From Chloroflexota bacterium (GTDB taxonomy: Bacteria; Chloroflexota; Limnocylindria; Limnocylindrales; CSP1-4): 18,516 nucleotides of DNA. The notes under the pieces were generated by a model. It saw nothing but the letters and a program-made list of their open reading frames with translations. It was not told the DNA's origin and searched no databases. Positions 6,852-13,186 of the stretch are shown here, piece by piece. The translations under genes and the position numbers were made by a program. The stretch is taken from contig JACDAH010000279.1 in NCBI GenBank assembly GCA_013695505.1, forward strand, positions 1 to 18,516. The letters are read 5' to 3'. Each line of letters starts with the position of its first letter. Positions within the stretch are counted from its first letter, which is position 1.

Positions 6852-6915
6852 CAATTCGGAGGCTGGGCGGTCAACCGCAGCCGTCGCCTGGGAGAACCCC
6901 TCCGTCGTGGCCGGA

Positions 6916-7425
6916 TCAGGTCGTGGCGAGCTGGGCACCGGGCTCGGCTGCCTCGTCGTCCGCCTGGAAGGCATGCGCCCCCGCCGATCCGGTCTCCGCG
7001 ACCTGCTTGAGGTTCTTGTACGTCCGCTTGAACTCGCGTTCGATCCGACTGGCGGTCAGCATCCCGAACAGCGGGCCGATGATCTCGCCAGGAAGCTCGT
7101 ACTCCAGGTTCACCTGGATTTCGCATGACGACCCGTAGGCCGCGATCACCGTCGTCCAGCGGGCCCAGCCGCCGGTCGTGGTCCCGTTCACCTGAAACAG
7201 CGTTGGGCGTTCGGCGGCGGTCACCACGAAGCGGCTCGAAAGCCTTCGTCCGGCAATTCGGTAGAAGCCGGCGAAGCTCGACCCCACGCCGCCCGGCCGT
7301 CCGGCGATGCTGCCCATCTCGACCAGCAGCGACTGCCACTCCGGGCTCCGTGAAGGGTCCGCGATGAGATCGAATACGACCGTTGCCGGCGCATCGATCC
7401 GCTCGGTCAATGAAAGGTGGCTCAT
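6916..7425 (-). CDS. SRPBCC (START-like) family protein
   Basis: A 169-residue soluble protein. The opening MSHLSLTERIDAPATVVFDL and the DPSRSPEWQS segment are typical of polyketide-cyclase/dehydrase-type SRPBCC proteins, whose helix-grip fold encloses a hydrophobic ligand. The central strands carry RWTTVIAAYG and VNLEYELPG, and the C-terminal helix EFKRTYKNLKQVAE closes the cavity. The ligand is unknown and no catalytic residue can be named. I chose ATG 7425 because a G-rich ribosome site (GGGGGGAGA) lies directly upstream; the in-frame TTG at 7437 would place the start inside that site. It is followed by the P-loop kinase gene. Confidence 0.82.
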   Translation of the reverse strand: MSHLSLTERIDAPATVVFDLIADPSRSPEWQSLLVEMGSIAGRPGGVGSSFAGFYRIAGRRLSSRFVVTAAERPTLFQVNGTTTGGWARWTTVIAAYGSSCEIQVNLEYELPGEIIGPLFGMLTASRIEREFKRTYKNLKQVAETGSAGAHAFQADDEAAEPGAQLATT

Positions 7426-7434
7426 GTCTCCCCC
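7426..7434 (-). promoter_or_regulatory. Ribosome binding site GGGGGAGA before ATG 7425
   Basis: The purine run GGGGGGAGAC immediately precedes ATG 7425. It decides the start against TTG 7437. Confidence 0.6.
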
Positions 7435-7529
7435 CAACCAACGCCATCGGATCTGAACGCGTTCCGAGCCGGATGCGACGTCACCCCTTCAGGTGGCGTC
7501 CCCGGTCGCGGACCAAGGCGAAACGCATC

Positions 7530-7582
7530 TGCAAGCCGCTGGTACGAGCTCGATGCGAACGGCGTCCGAGCGGCGCCTTGCA
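7530..7582 (-). other. Bulged 11-bp hairpin between two minus-strand genes
   Basis: TGCAAG plus CCGCT (7530-7540) pairs with AGCGG plus CTTGCA (7569-7573 and 7577-7582), leaving a 3-base bulge and a 28-base loop. It lies after the Rieske gene and before the SRPBCC gene. It could end the first transcript or structure the leader of the second. There is no U-run. Confidence 0.4.
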
Positions 7583-7627
7583 AACCCGTCCGCATGCGTG
7601 CGACCGCCTTTCGACGTGGCCCGACGG

Positions 7628-8491
7628 TCAGGAGGCCTGGCGACGAACCTCCCACCCGCCGGACTCGGCCCGACGAATCTCGTAGGCGGGTTGGTCATAC
7701 ATCGCCGGGCCGCGGACGACATGACCGTCCGTCATGCTGAACCGGGAGCCATGCCACGGGCACTCGATGACCTCGGCCGTCACGACGCCCTCCGCGAGCG
7801 GTCCGCCGGCGTGGGCGCATTGGGCGTGGACCGCGAGGATCCGGTCGCCATCGCGGATGATCGCCAGCTCGTTGATCCCGGCCTTCATCTTCGTCGGCCC
7901 GCCGTTCGGGATGTCGGGCAGGCCGCCCAGGTCGAGCGCGATCCACTTCGCTCCGGCGCCGCGCCAGGCATGGCGGTTGACGTGCGTTCCGACCAGGTAG
8001 ACGAGGTCCCCGCCGATGGTCGCACCAAGCGACAGGATCAGATAGCCGACGATTGCAAAGAGGATCGGGACGAGGCGGTCGGGCGGGTTGCCACTCCGGA
8101 TCACGAGCGAGACGACGTACAGGAGCAGGGACACGACCATGAGCGTCGAGTGGACGGTGGCCCGATTGCGGGCCGTCCCGTCGACCTCGGCGTAGTCGGC
8201 GGCACCCGTGACCGCCGCCGCCACCATCGCAAGCACGCCGACGAGCATCGACACATCGGCGACAACCGGCTGGCCGATGAGGTCGGCGACGATCGACACG
8301 GTCAGCGCCCCAATTGGCACGTCCGTGACGACGGCGTGGAGCGGGTGGCCGAGCCAGGTCCCGTTGAGGATGTTCTGGATCGGGCGGATCGGGTGGAAGA
8401 TGGCGCGGAGCAAGCGCTGGTTGAAGTCGCCAAGTGGCTTCGACCAGCGGCTCTGAGCATCGACGGCGCGGGTGACATAGCGACCGAGCAT
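7628..8491 (-). CDS. DUF2231 membrane domain fused to Rieske [2Fe-2S] domain
   Basis: A 287-residue protein of two parts. Residues about 40-175 hold four hydrophobic helices starting with GHPLHAVVTDVPIGA, the signature of the DUF2231 membrane family. Residues about 180-287 form a Rieske-type ferredoxin domain: C225-A-H227, 16 residues, then C244-P-W-H247, exactly the CxH-x16-CxxH ligand pattern for a [2Fe-2S] cluster, with PWHGSRFS around the second pair. The protein is probably a membrane-bound electron carrier; partner unknown. No oxygenase alpha-subunit or cytochrome b gene is nearby. ATG 8491 has AGGAGG at 8505-8500, 8 bases upstream, and a TAGACT box at 8518-8513. It is divergent from an MFS gene. 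Confidence 0.88.
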   Translation of the reverse strand: MLGRYVTRAVDAQSRWSKPLGDFNQRLLRAIFHPIRPIQNILNGTWLGHPLHAVVTDVPIGALTVSIVADLIGQPVVADVSMLVGVLAMVAAAVTGAADYAEVDGTARNRATVHSTLMVVSLLLYVVSLVIRSGNPPDRLVPILFAIVGYLILSLGATIGGDLVYLVGTHVNRHAWRGAGAKWIALDLGGLPDIPNGGPTKMKAGINELAIIRDGDRILAVHAQCAHAGGPLAEGVVTAEVIECPWHGSRFSMTDGHVVRGPAMYDQPAYEIRRAESGGWEVRRQAS

Positions 8492-8499
8492 CCTCGCAA

Positions 8500-8518
8500 C
8501 CTCCTGTGGCCGAGTCTA
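8500..8518 (-). promoter_or_regulatory. -10 box TAGACT and ribosome site AGGAGG of the Rieske gene
   Basis: TAGACT at 8518-8513 is followed 7 bases on by AGGAGG (8505-8500), then ATG 8491. The leader would be very short, starting close to the ribosome site. Confidence 0.45.
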
Positions 8519-8553
8519 CGCTCGGTGGCCCGCGCCGGATGTACCGGACCCGC

Positions 8554-8559
8554 TACGCT
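8554..8559 (+). promoter_or_regulatory. -10 box TACGCT, leaderless promoter candidate
   Basis: TACGCT ends 8 bases before ATG 8568 and no Shine-Dalgarno lies between, so the transcript would start at or beside the ATG. It is 36 bases from the opposing TAGACT box of the Rieske gene. Confidence 0.5.
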
Positions 8560-8567
8560 TCGCCGCC

Positions 8568-9884
8568 ATGTCCTCGCATCCGCCTGTCATGTCCCCCGAC
8601 ACGGTGGACCGCGACCGCGATCGCCGCGACGCCGGCCAGGATCGCGATCGCGAGCGCGACGGCCGCTCCGACTGGAAGCGGATCGTCGTCGTGTTCTGGC
8701 TGACCTCCATGGTCGAAGGCCTCGGGGTCAGCCAGGTCTTCGCGTTCCTCGCCCCATATCTCCGGATCATCGGCGTGCCGGAGGCCGATCGAGCGCCGTT
8801 CGTCGGGCTGTTCTCCGCCCTGATCTTCGTCGTCGGGATGCCGCTCGTCCCGCTCTGGGGCGTCTGGGCCGACAAGTACAGCCGCAAGGCGGTCGTGGTC
8901 CGGAGCTGCCTGGTCGAGGCGGTGGTGTTCGTCGGCGTCGCCCTCTCGCGCGAGCCGTGGCAGCTCGCGGTGAGCCTGCTCCTCATCGGCTTCCAGCTCG
9001 GCAACACCGGGATCATGCTCGGTGCCATCCGAGACGTCGTCCCGCGTCACCGGATCGGGACGATTATCGCCATCTTCGGGGCGTCGGGCCCGATCGGATT
9101 CGCGGTCGGGCCGACGCTCGGCGGCTGGCTGGTCGACGGAGTCGGCTGGCCACTGTCGACGATCTTCTGGGTGTCGGCCGGGCTGTCGGTGCTGACCGCG
9201 GCCGTCGTGTGGTTCGGGTCCACGGAGGTCCGGCCGCCCGTCGTTCCGGCCGGGCGCGTGCTGCCGCTCGCCTATGGCGCCCTCCGGAACGTCCTCGGGG
9301 ACCCGACCGTCCGACGCATCTTCACCATCTTCGGCGTCGCGTTCCTCGCCATTCAGATGAGCCGGCCGTACCAGGCGCTGATCGTCGAGTCGATCGTCGG
9401 CAAGGGGCCCGGGCTGGCCTCATCCATCGGGTTCGTTGCAGGAACCGCGGCCCTCGTCGGCGCGGTGATCGCGCCGCTCGGCGGCGTCGTCGGCGACCGG
9501 ATCGGGTTCCGGCCCGTCCTCGTCACCTCGTTGTTCGTCGGGGGGTTCGCGCTCCTCGTCGTCCCGCTCGTCCATGCGATCCCTCCGCTGGCTGGGGCGA
9601 TCCTCGTGTTCACGGCGGCCAACGGGCTCGTCGGCGCGATGGTCTTCAGCCTGCTCGCGACCGAGGTCCCGCTCGACCGCCGGTCGCAGACGCTCAACCT
9701 CGTGTATCTGCCGCTGTACGCCGCGGGGATCGTCGGGCCGCTCGTCGGAAGTGCGGTGTCGGCCGTGGCCGGCCCGACCGGTCCATTCTGGGCGGGCGCC
9801 GCGGTGTTCCTCGCCGGCGCGATCGTCGTCGCGCTGCGGGTCCGGCCGCGATCGGCCGGGGAGGCACCAGCGACAACGGGGTGA
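8568..9884 (+). CDS. MFS transporter (12-helix type)
   Basis: A 438-residue major facilitator with about 12 membrane helices. Helix 1 is VVVFWLTSMVEGLGVSQVFA, the loop after helix 2 carries the MFS motif A as GVWADKYSRKAV, and the matching loop of the second half is GGVVGDRIGFRPV. The N-terminus before residue 37 is unusually rich in Arg and Asp (RDRDRRDAGQDRDRERD) and is expected on the cytoplasmic side. Substrate unknown; the sequence resembles multidrug or metabolite exporters. ATG 8568 is favoured by the TACGCT box; a second ATG at 8589 is in frame. It is divergent from the Rieske gene and convergent with the GT87-like gene. Confidence 0.87.
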   Translation: MSSHPPVMSPDTVDRDRDRRDAGQDRDRERDGRSDWKRIVVVFWLTSMVEGLGVSQVFAFLAPYLRIIGVPEADRAPFVGLFSALIFVVGMPLVPLWGVWADKYSRKAVVVRSCLVEAVVFVGVALSREPWQLAVSLLLIGFQLGNTGIMLGAIRDVVPRHRIGTIIAIFGASGPIGFAVGPTLGGWLVDGVGWPLSTIFWVSAGLSVLTAAVVWFGSTEVRPPVVPAGRVLPLAYGALRNVLGDPTVRRIFTIFGVAFLAIQMSRPYQALIVESIVGKGPGLASSIGFVAGTAALVGAVIAPLGGVVGDRIGFRPVLVTSLFVGGFALLVVPLVHAIPPLAGAILVFTAANGLVGAMVFSLLATEVPLDRRSQTLNLVYLPLYAAGIVGPLVGSAVSAVAGPTGPFWAGAAVFLAGAIVVALRVRPRSAGEAPATTG

Positions 9885-10145
9885 CGTGGACTTGGACCGG
9901 GAGCTCGGCGACTGGCCCGCGGTCGGGCTTCCGTGCCCGGACTCCCGTCCCACCGGCAACATCGGGGCAGAACGGCCAACAGGCTGGTCTCGATGGCCGA
10001 TGCCGACATCGATCCGTGCGTCCCGCCCGGCGTTCGGGCCGGTCGCCGCCGATCGTGGCCGCCTGAGAAGCTCCTGGGCCGGAATTGTCCGTGCCGCCGG
10101 AACCGGGTCCCATTCGCAGCTCGGTGCCTGACCGCTCCGACCGGT
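9885..10145. other. 261-base convergent intergenic region, no gene seen
   Basis: It lies between the ends of the MFS and GT87-like genes. GCCCG/CGGGC (10025-10029 and 10035-10039) gives a 5-bp hairpin, and CGACCG/CGGTCG (10138-10143 and 10151-10156) a 6-bp hairpin around the glycosyltransferase stop codon. Either may end transcription, but neither has a U-run. Nothing else stands out. Confidence 0.4.
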
Positions 10146-11102
10146 CTACGCGGTCGTGACGCTCGGTCGACCGCCGACGGAGCCCGCGGCAGCGTCCCGG
10201 GGTCGTGCCGCGCCGACTCGATCGGGGAGAAGCGGGATCACCGCCAGGAGCATCGACAGCCCGCCGTACCAGACGGCGGGCAGGGCGATCATCGAGGCGA
10301 CCGGGACCGCCCATCGGCGGTCGGTCCGGGCGCCCCAGACGACGATCACGACGGCGATCGGCAGCCGGATCCAGAGGGGGATCGGGACCGACGCCCAGGT
10401 CCCGCTCCGGCCCGCGGCTGTATTGCGGATCACGACGTCGACCCAGGTCCCCCATTGGTCGGGCACGAGCGCGAACGAGACGACCGCGATGACGGCGGTC
10501 GCGCCGAGCGCGATCGCCAGCGACCGCCACTCGCGACGAACGGCGAACCACAACAGGCCGACCCCGGGGGTGATCTTTGTCAGCAGGACGATCGCCCAGG
10601 CCGCCGGCCAGCGGAACCCGACCACGATCGCGACCGCCAGCAGGAGGGCAACGTTGCCGCCCGCGACCTCCATCGCCGTGAACGGGAAGAGCAGCCCCGC
10701 CGCGAGCAACCGCGGTCCGGTCAGGAAACGGACCGCCGCGAGGAGGATCGCTGTCCATGCCGCCATGAACAGCTGCCAGGGCAGGGCCGTCAGCGGCGAC
10801 ACGAGCTGGCGGAACGCCGGCGAGTAGACGTAGGCGATCGGGTCGTTCCAGTCGGAGTGGAGGTAGGGATCGGCCAACGTCGCCTGCCAGTAGCAGCGGG
10901 CATCCTGGCCCGTGCCCCACAGGCGGCCCCACGGTTCGGCGAAGACCACGATCAGGGCCCAGGCTGTGATCGCGAGCGCCATTCCGGCCCAGGCCGGCGC
11001 CTCGAGCTGTTCCAATCGCGGAAGCCGGCCGGCCGCGGCGCGCCGAAGATTGGCGAACAGCCGTTCGGCGGCACCGTCGAAGGCGACAAGGGCGTGGCTC
11101 AC
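10146..11102 (-). CDS. GT87-like (DUF2029) polyprenyl-dependent membrane glycosyltransferase
   Basis: A 318-residue membrane protein with about eight helices. After the first helix it reads GRLWGTGQDARCYWQA and DWNDPIAYVYSPAF, the external loop typical of GT-C type glycosyltransferases of family GT87/DUF2029, in which an Asp of this loop is thought to act in catalysis. Relatives transfer mannose or arabinose from polyprenyl-phosphate sugars to envelope glycans. At 318 residues it is shorter than many members (about 400), and the helix count at the C-terminal end is low. The start is GTG 11102, directly preceded by a TAGGCT box and no Shine-Dalgarno. It lies 9 bases after the ABC permease gene on the same strand but may have its own promoter. 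Confidence 0.75.
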   Translation of the reverse strand: MSHALVAFDGAAERLFANLRRAAAGRLPRLEQLEAPAWAGMALAITAWALIVVFAEPWGRLWGTGQDARCYWQATLADPYLHSDWNDPIAYVYSPAFRQLVSPLTALPWQLFMAAWTAILLAAVRFLTGPRLLAAGLLFPFTAMEVAGGNVALLLAVAIVVGFRWPAAWAIVLLTKITPGVGLLWFAVRREWRSLAIALGATAVIAVVSFALVPDQWGTWVDVVIRNTAAGRSGTWASVPIPLWIRLPIAVVIVVWGARTDRRWAVPVASMIALPAVWYGGLSMLLAVIPLLPDRVGAARPRDAAAGSVGGRPSVTTA

Positions 11103-11108
11103 GCCCGC

Positions 11109-11114
11109 AGCCTA
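11109..11114 (-). promoter_or_regulatory. -10 box TAGGCT, leaderless promoter candidate
   Basis: TAGGCT ends 6 bases before GTG 11102, with no Shine-Dalgarno between. Its first three bases are the TAG stop codon of the ABC permease gene. Confidence 0.42.
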
Positions 11115-12056
11115 CCGCGGACGCCGCCGCACCACGGTCATTCCCGCGACGAGCACGAACAAACCGGCGATCGTGGTCAGGGCGAGTGCCTCACGGCCCT
11201 CGATCTCGTGATAGCGCGAGCCCGGGATGTACAGGACGACGTCGCGATAGACCTCCGGGTCGTAGCCGTTGTTGAGGATGTCGGGATGGATCTCCGACAT
11301 CTGTTGCCAGGTCAGCACCTGGCCATCCGGCATCCGGATCCGTGACTCGAGGAACATGGCCGCGTCGTTCCATTGGAACGAGTCGGTCGTGAGCGCCTCA
11401 TTCGTGAGGAGCTGACTCTCGACCTTGTCGACCGCGATGCCGATGCCGCCGAAGAGGATGAGCGCCAGGACGAACGTCGGGATGGCCCGCCCGAGGATCG
11501 AACCGATGGCGAGGGCGATCGCGGCGATGAGCAGCGCCTGGACGCCGATCAGGAGGCCACGCTGGCGGAATCCCGCGAACGACTGGTCGATGTCGAGGCT
11601 GGGTTCGGACACGTGCAGGATCGCGTCGGCGGTCAGCCCGATGGCGACACCGGCAACCACGGCCAGCAGCAGAGCCGGGACGGCGCGATGGACGAACCAG
11701 CGAAGGCGCGATGGCGACAGCGACCAGGCGAGGCGGGCCGTCCCGCTCTCGAGCTCGCGGGCGACGACGGGGCCGCCGATCAGGAGCCCCGCGACGATCG
11801 GGAAGACGGGCACGATCGACCCCGAGAGGCGGGCGATGCGGAAGAGCCAGTCCCCGACGGCCGAATGGCAGAAGCCGGTCAGCGACAGGTTCTCGTCCGT
11901 CATGCAGCGGTCGTAGCCGGCCGTCCGGATCCAGCTGATGACGAGCGCCGAGACGAGGACCGACAGGATCGTGGCTCCCAGCACGAGGATCATCTCGAAA
12001 CGCTGGATCCGAAAGGTCAGGGCGGCGATCCGGAGCGAGGCGATCCGGAGCGTCAT
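11112..12056 (-). CDS. ABC-2 type exporter, permease subunit
   Basis: A 314-residue membrane protein with about six helices. The first is EMILVLGATILSVLVSALVI. An external loop with two cysteines (DRCMTDENLSLTGFC) follows, then VVARELESGTARLAWSLSPS, close to the conserved cytoplasmic segment of high-GC ABC-2 permeases. A long hydrophilic external domain (about residues 215-285) precedes the last helix and the basic end RRRPR. ATG 12056 overlaps the ATPase stop as ATGA, so the two are translationally coupled and form one exporter. The cargo is not shown; antibiotics, lipids or peptides are all possible. Expected to be controlled by the divergent two-component system. Confidence 0.82.
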   Translation of the reverse strand: MTLRIASLRIAALTFRIQRFEMILVLGATILSVLVSALVISWIRTAGYDRCMTDENLSLTGFCHSAVGDWLFRIARLSGSIVPVFPIVAGLLIGGPVVARELESGTARLAWSLSPSRLRWFVHRAVPALLLAVVAGVAIGLTADAILHVSEPSLDIDQSFAGFRQRGLLIGVQALLIAAIALAIGSILGRAIPTFVLALILFGGIGIAVDKVESQLLTNEALTTDSFQWNDAAMFLESRIRMPDGQVLTWQQMSEIHPDILNNGYDPEVYRDVVLYIPGSRYHEIEGREALALTTIAGLFVLVAGMTVVRRRPR

Positions 12057-12958
12057 GCCGCGGCCTCGGCGGTCGCCGCGTCGATCGCGCGCCGGCGACC
12101 CGCCGCCAGGTGACCGATGACGACCTCCTCCAGGGTCGCCGCCCGGCCGAGCTGCGGAGTCCCGGCCGGAGTCACGACCGGTGCCCGGACGAGCGTCAGT
12201 GGCTCGCCGGCCGGCGCAGGAAAGGCTCCAACGAACGCGTCGCGGCCGCCTTGGGCGACGGCCTCCTCGGCGGTGCCCTCGACGATCCGATGGTGGGCGA
12301 GCGCCTCGGCCACGGACAGGTCGAGCAGGGTGTGGCCCTTGCCGAGAACAACGAGCCGGTCGCACGCCTGCTCGATGTCGGTGATCACGTGCGACGACAG
12401 GAGCGCGGTCGCTCCGGCCGCCCGCACTGCCTCGACCATCAGGTGGAGGAACTCGCGGCGAGCGAGCGGATCGAGACTCGCCAGCGGCTCGTCCAGCAAG
12501 AGGATGGGGGCCCGGGTCGCGAGCGCGAGTGCCAGCCCGACCTGGGCCTGTTCTCCGCCGGACAGCTCGCTTGCCCTGGCCCTGAGCGGGATCGACAGGC
12601 GCTCGACGTAACCGGCCGCCATCGACTGATCGAAACCGGCTCGGAGCGTGCCGGCAAGGACGATGTGGTCGGCGATCGTGAGATCGCGGTAGAGGGATGG
12701 GGACTGGGGCACGTAGCCGACTCGCTCGACGGCGCCCTTGCGGTTCCGCTGGGGATCGACGCCACCGGTCGAGAGGCGGCCCTCGGTCGCCCGCTCGAAT
12801 CCGATCCACGCCCGGATCAGGGTCGACTTGCCCGAGCCGTTCGGACCGACCAGGGCGGTGATGCTCCCGCCCGGCACCGTCAGGTCGACGCCGCGCAGCG
12901 CCCACGTCCGCCGTCGATAGCGCTTGCCGAAGCCGTGCGCCTCCAGGACCGCCGTCAT
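12053..12958 (-). CDS. ABC exporter, ATP-binding subunit
   Basis: A 301-residue ATPase. Walker A is GPNGSGKST (38-46), the Q-loop YVPQSPSLYRDLT, the signature LSGGEQ, Walker B ILLLDEPLASLD and the H-loop SSHVITDIEQACDRL. This is the family-typical order for exporters of the ABC-2/NatA kind. The C-terminal 80 residues form the usual accessory domain. It powers the permease encoded directly downstream with a 4-base overlap. I chose ATG 12958: GGAGGG at 12968-12963 lies 4 bases upstream, whereas ATG 12970 overlaps that site. A TAGAGT box lies at 13008-13003. The gene is divergent from the sensor kinase. Confidence 0.9.
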   Translation of the reverse strand: MTAVLEAHGFGKRYRRRTWALRGVDLTVPGGSITALVGPNGSGKSTLIRAWIGFERATEGRLSTGGVDPQRNRKGAVERVGYVPQSPSLYRDLTIADHIVLAGTLRAGFDQSMAAGYVERLSIPLRARASELSGGEQAQVGLALALATRAPILLLDEPLASLDPLARREFLHLMVEAVRAAGATALLSSHVITDIEQACDRLVVLGKGHTLLDLSVAEALAHHRIVEGTAEEAVAQGGRDAFVGAFPAPAGEPLTLVRAPVVTPAGTPQLGRAATLEEVVIGHLAAGRRRAIDAATAEAAA

Positions 12959-12962
12959 CCGT

Positions 12963-13008
12963 CCCTCCATCGGTGCGCCGGTTCGGCCGGCGGTTCGATC
13001 TGACTCTA
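12963..13008 (-). promoter_or_regulatory. TAGAGT -10 box and GGAGGG ribosome site of the ABC operon
   Basis: TAGAGT (13008-13003) would start a transcript near 12996, leaving a leader of about 38 bases that ends in GGAGGG (12968-12963) before ATG 12958. Confidence 0.42.
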
Positions 13009-13030
13009 GAGCACACCGCCGGAGCTGCGT

Positions 13031-13103
13031 GCCGGCGCCCGCCCCCCAGAGCGAGCGCCGGCCGCGGGGATGTGCCGCGGTCATGATCCCGTGGCGCCGG
13101 CGC
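13031..13103. repeat. Cluster of GCCGGCGC/GCGCCGGC inverted repeats in the divergent control region
   Basis: GCCGGCGC (13031-13038) and GCGCCGGC (13055-13062) form a perfect 8-bp inverted repeat with a 16-base spacer, and the palindrome GCGCCGGCGC recurs at 13094-13103. Between them GCCGCGG occurs twice, 13 bases apart (13061-13067 and 13074-13080). The cluster sits between the ABC operon and the kinase gene, where a regulator would bind. Confidence 0.4.
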
Positions 13104-13173
13104 TTGGCCCAGCCGTCACTCCCCGGTGAGTCGTTGCGGGACAACCCGGTATGGCCGCTGTGGGACCGTCTGC

Positions 13174-13179
13174 TACCGT
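13174..13179 (+). promoter_or_regulatory. -10 box TACCGT, leaderless promoter candidate
   Basis: TACCGT ends 7 bases before ATG 13187 with no Shine-Dalgarno between, so the kinase message would start at its ATG. This supports ATG 13187 over the longer frame that opens at 13151. Confidence 0.48.
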
Positions 13180-13186
13180 CCCGGAC

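Noticed and set aside
7493..10066. 857-codon plus-strand open frame
   Set aside because: It crosses the minus-strand Rieske gene, the intergenic gap and another frame of the MFS gene. The low-complexity Arg/Pro-rich product has no domain.
9694..10932. 412-codon minus-strand frame spanning the MFS end and the GT87-like gene
   Set aside because: It reads the glycosyltransferase gene in another frame and continues antisense into the MFS gene. The Arg/Pro-rich product has no membrane helices.
12057..13016. N-terminal extension of the ABC permease frame up to 13016
   Set aside because: This stretch is an out-of-frame reading of the ATPase gene. The permease starts at ATG 12056, which overlaps the ATPase stop.
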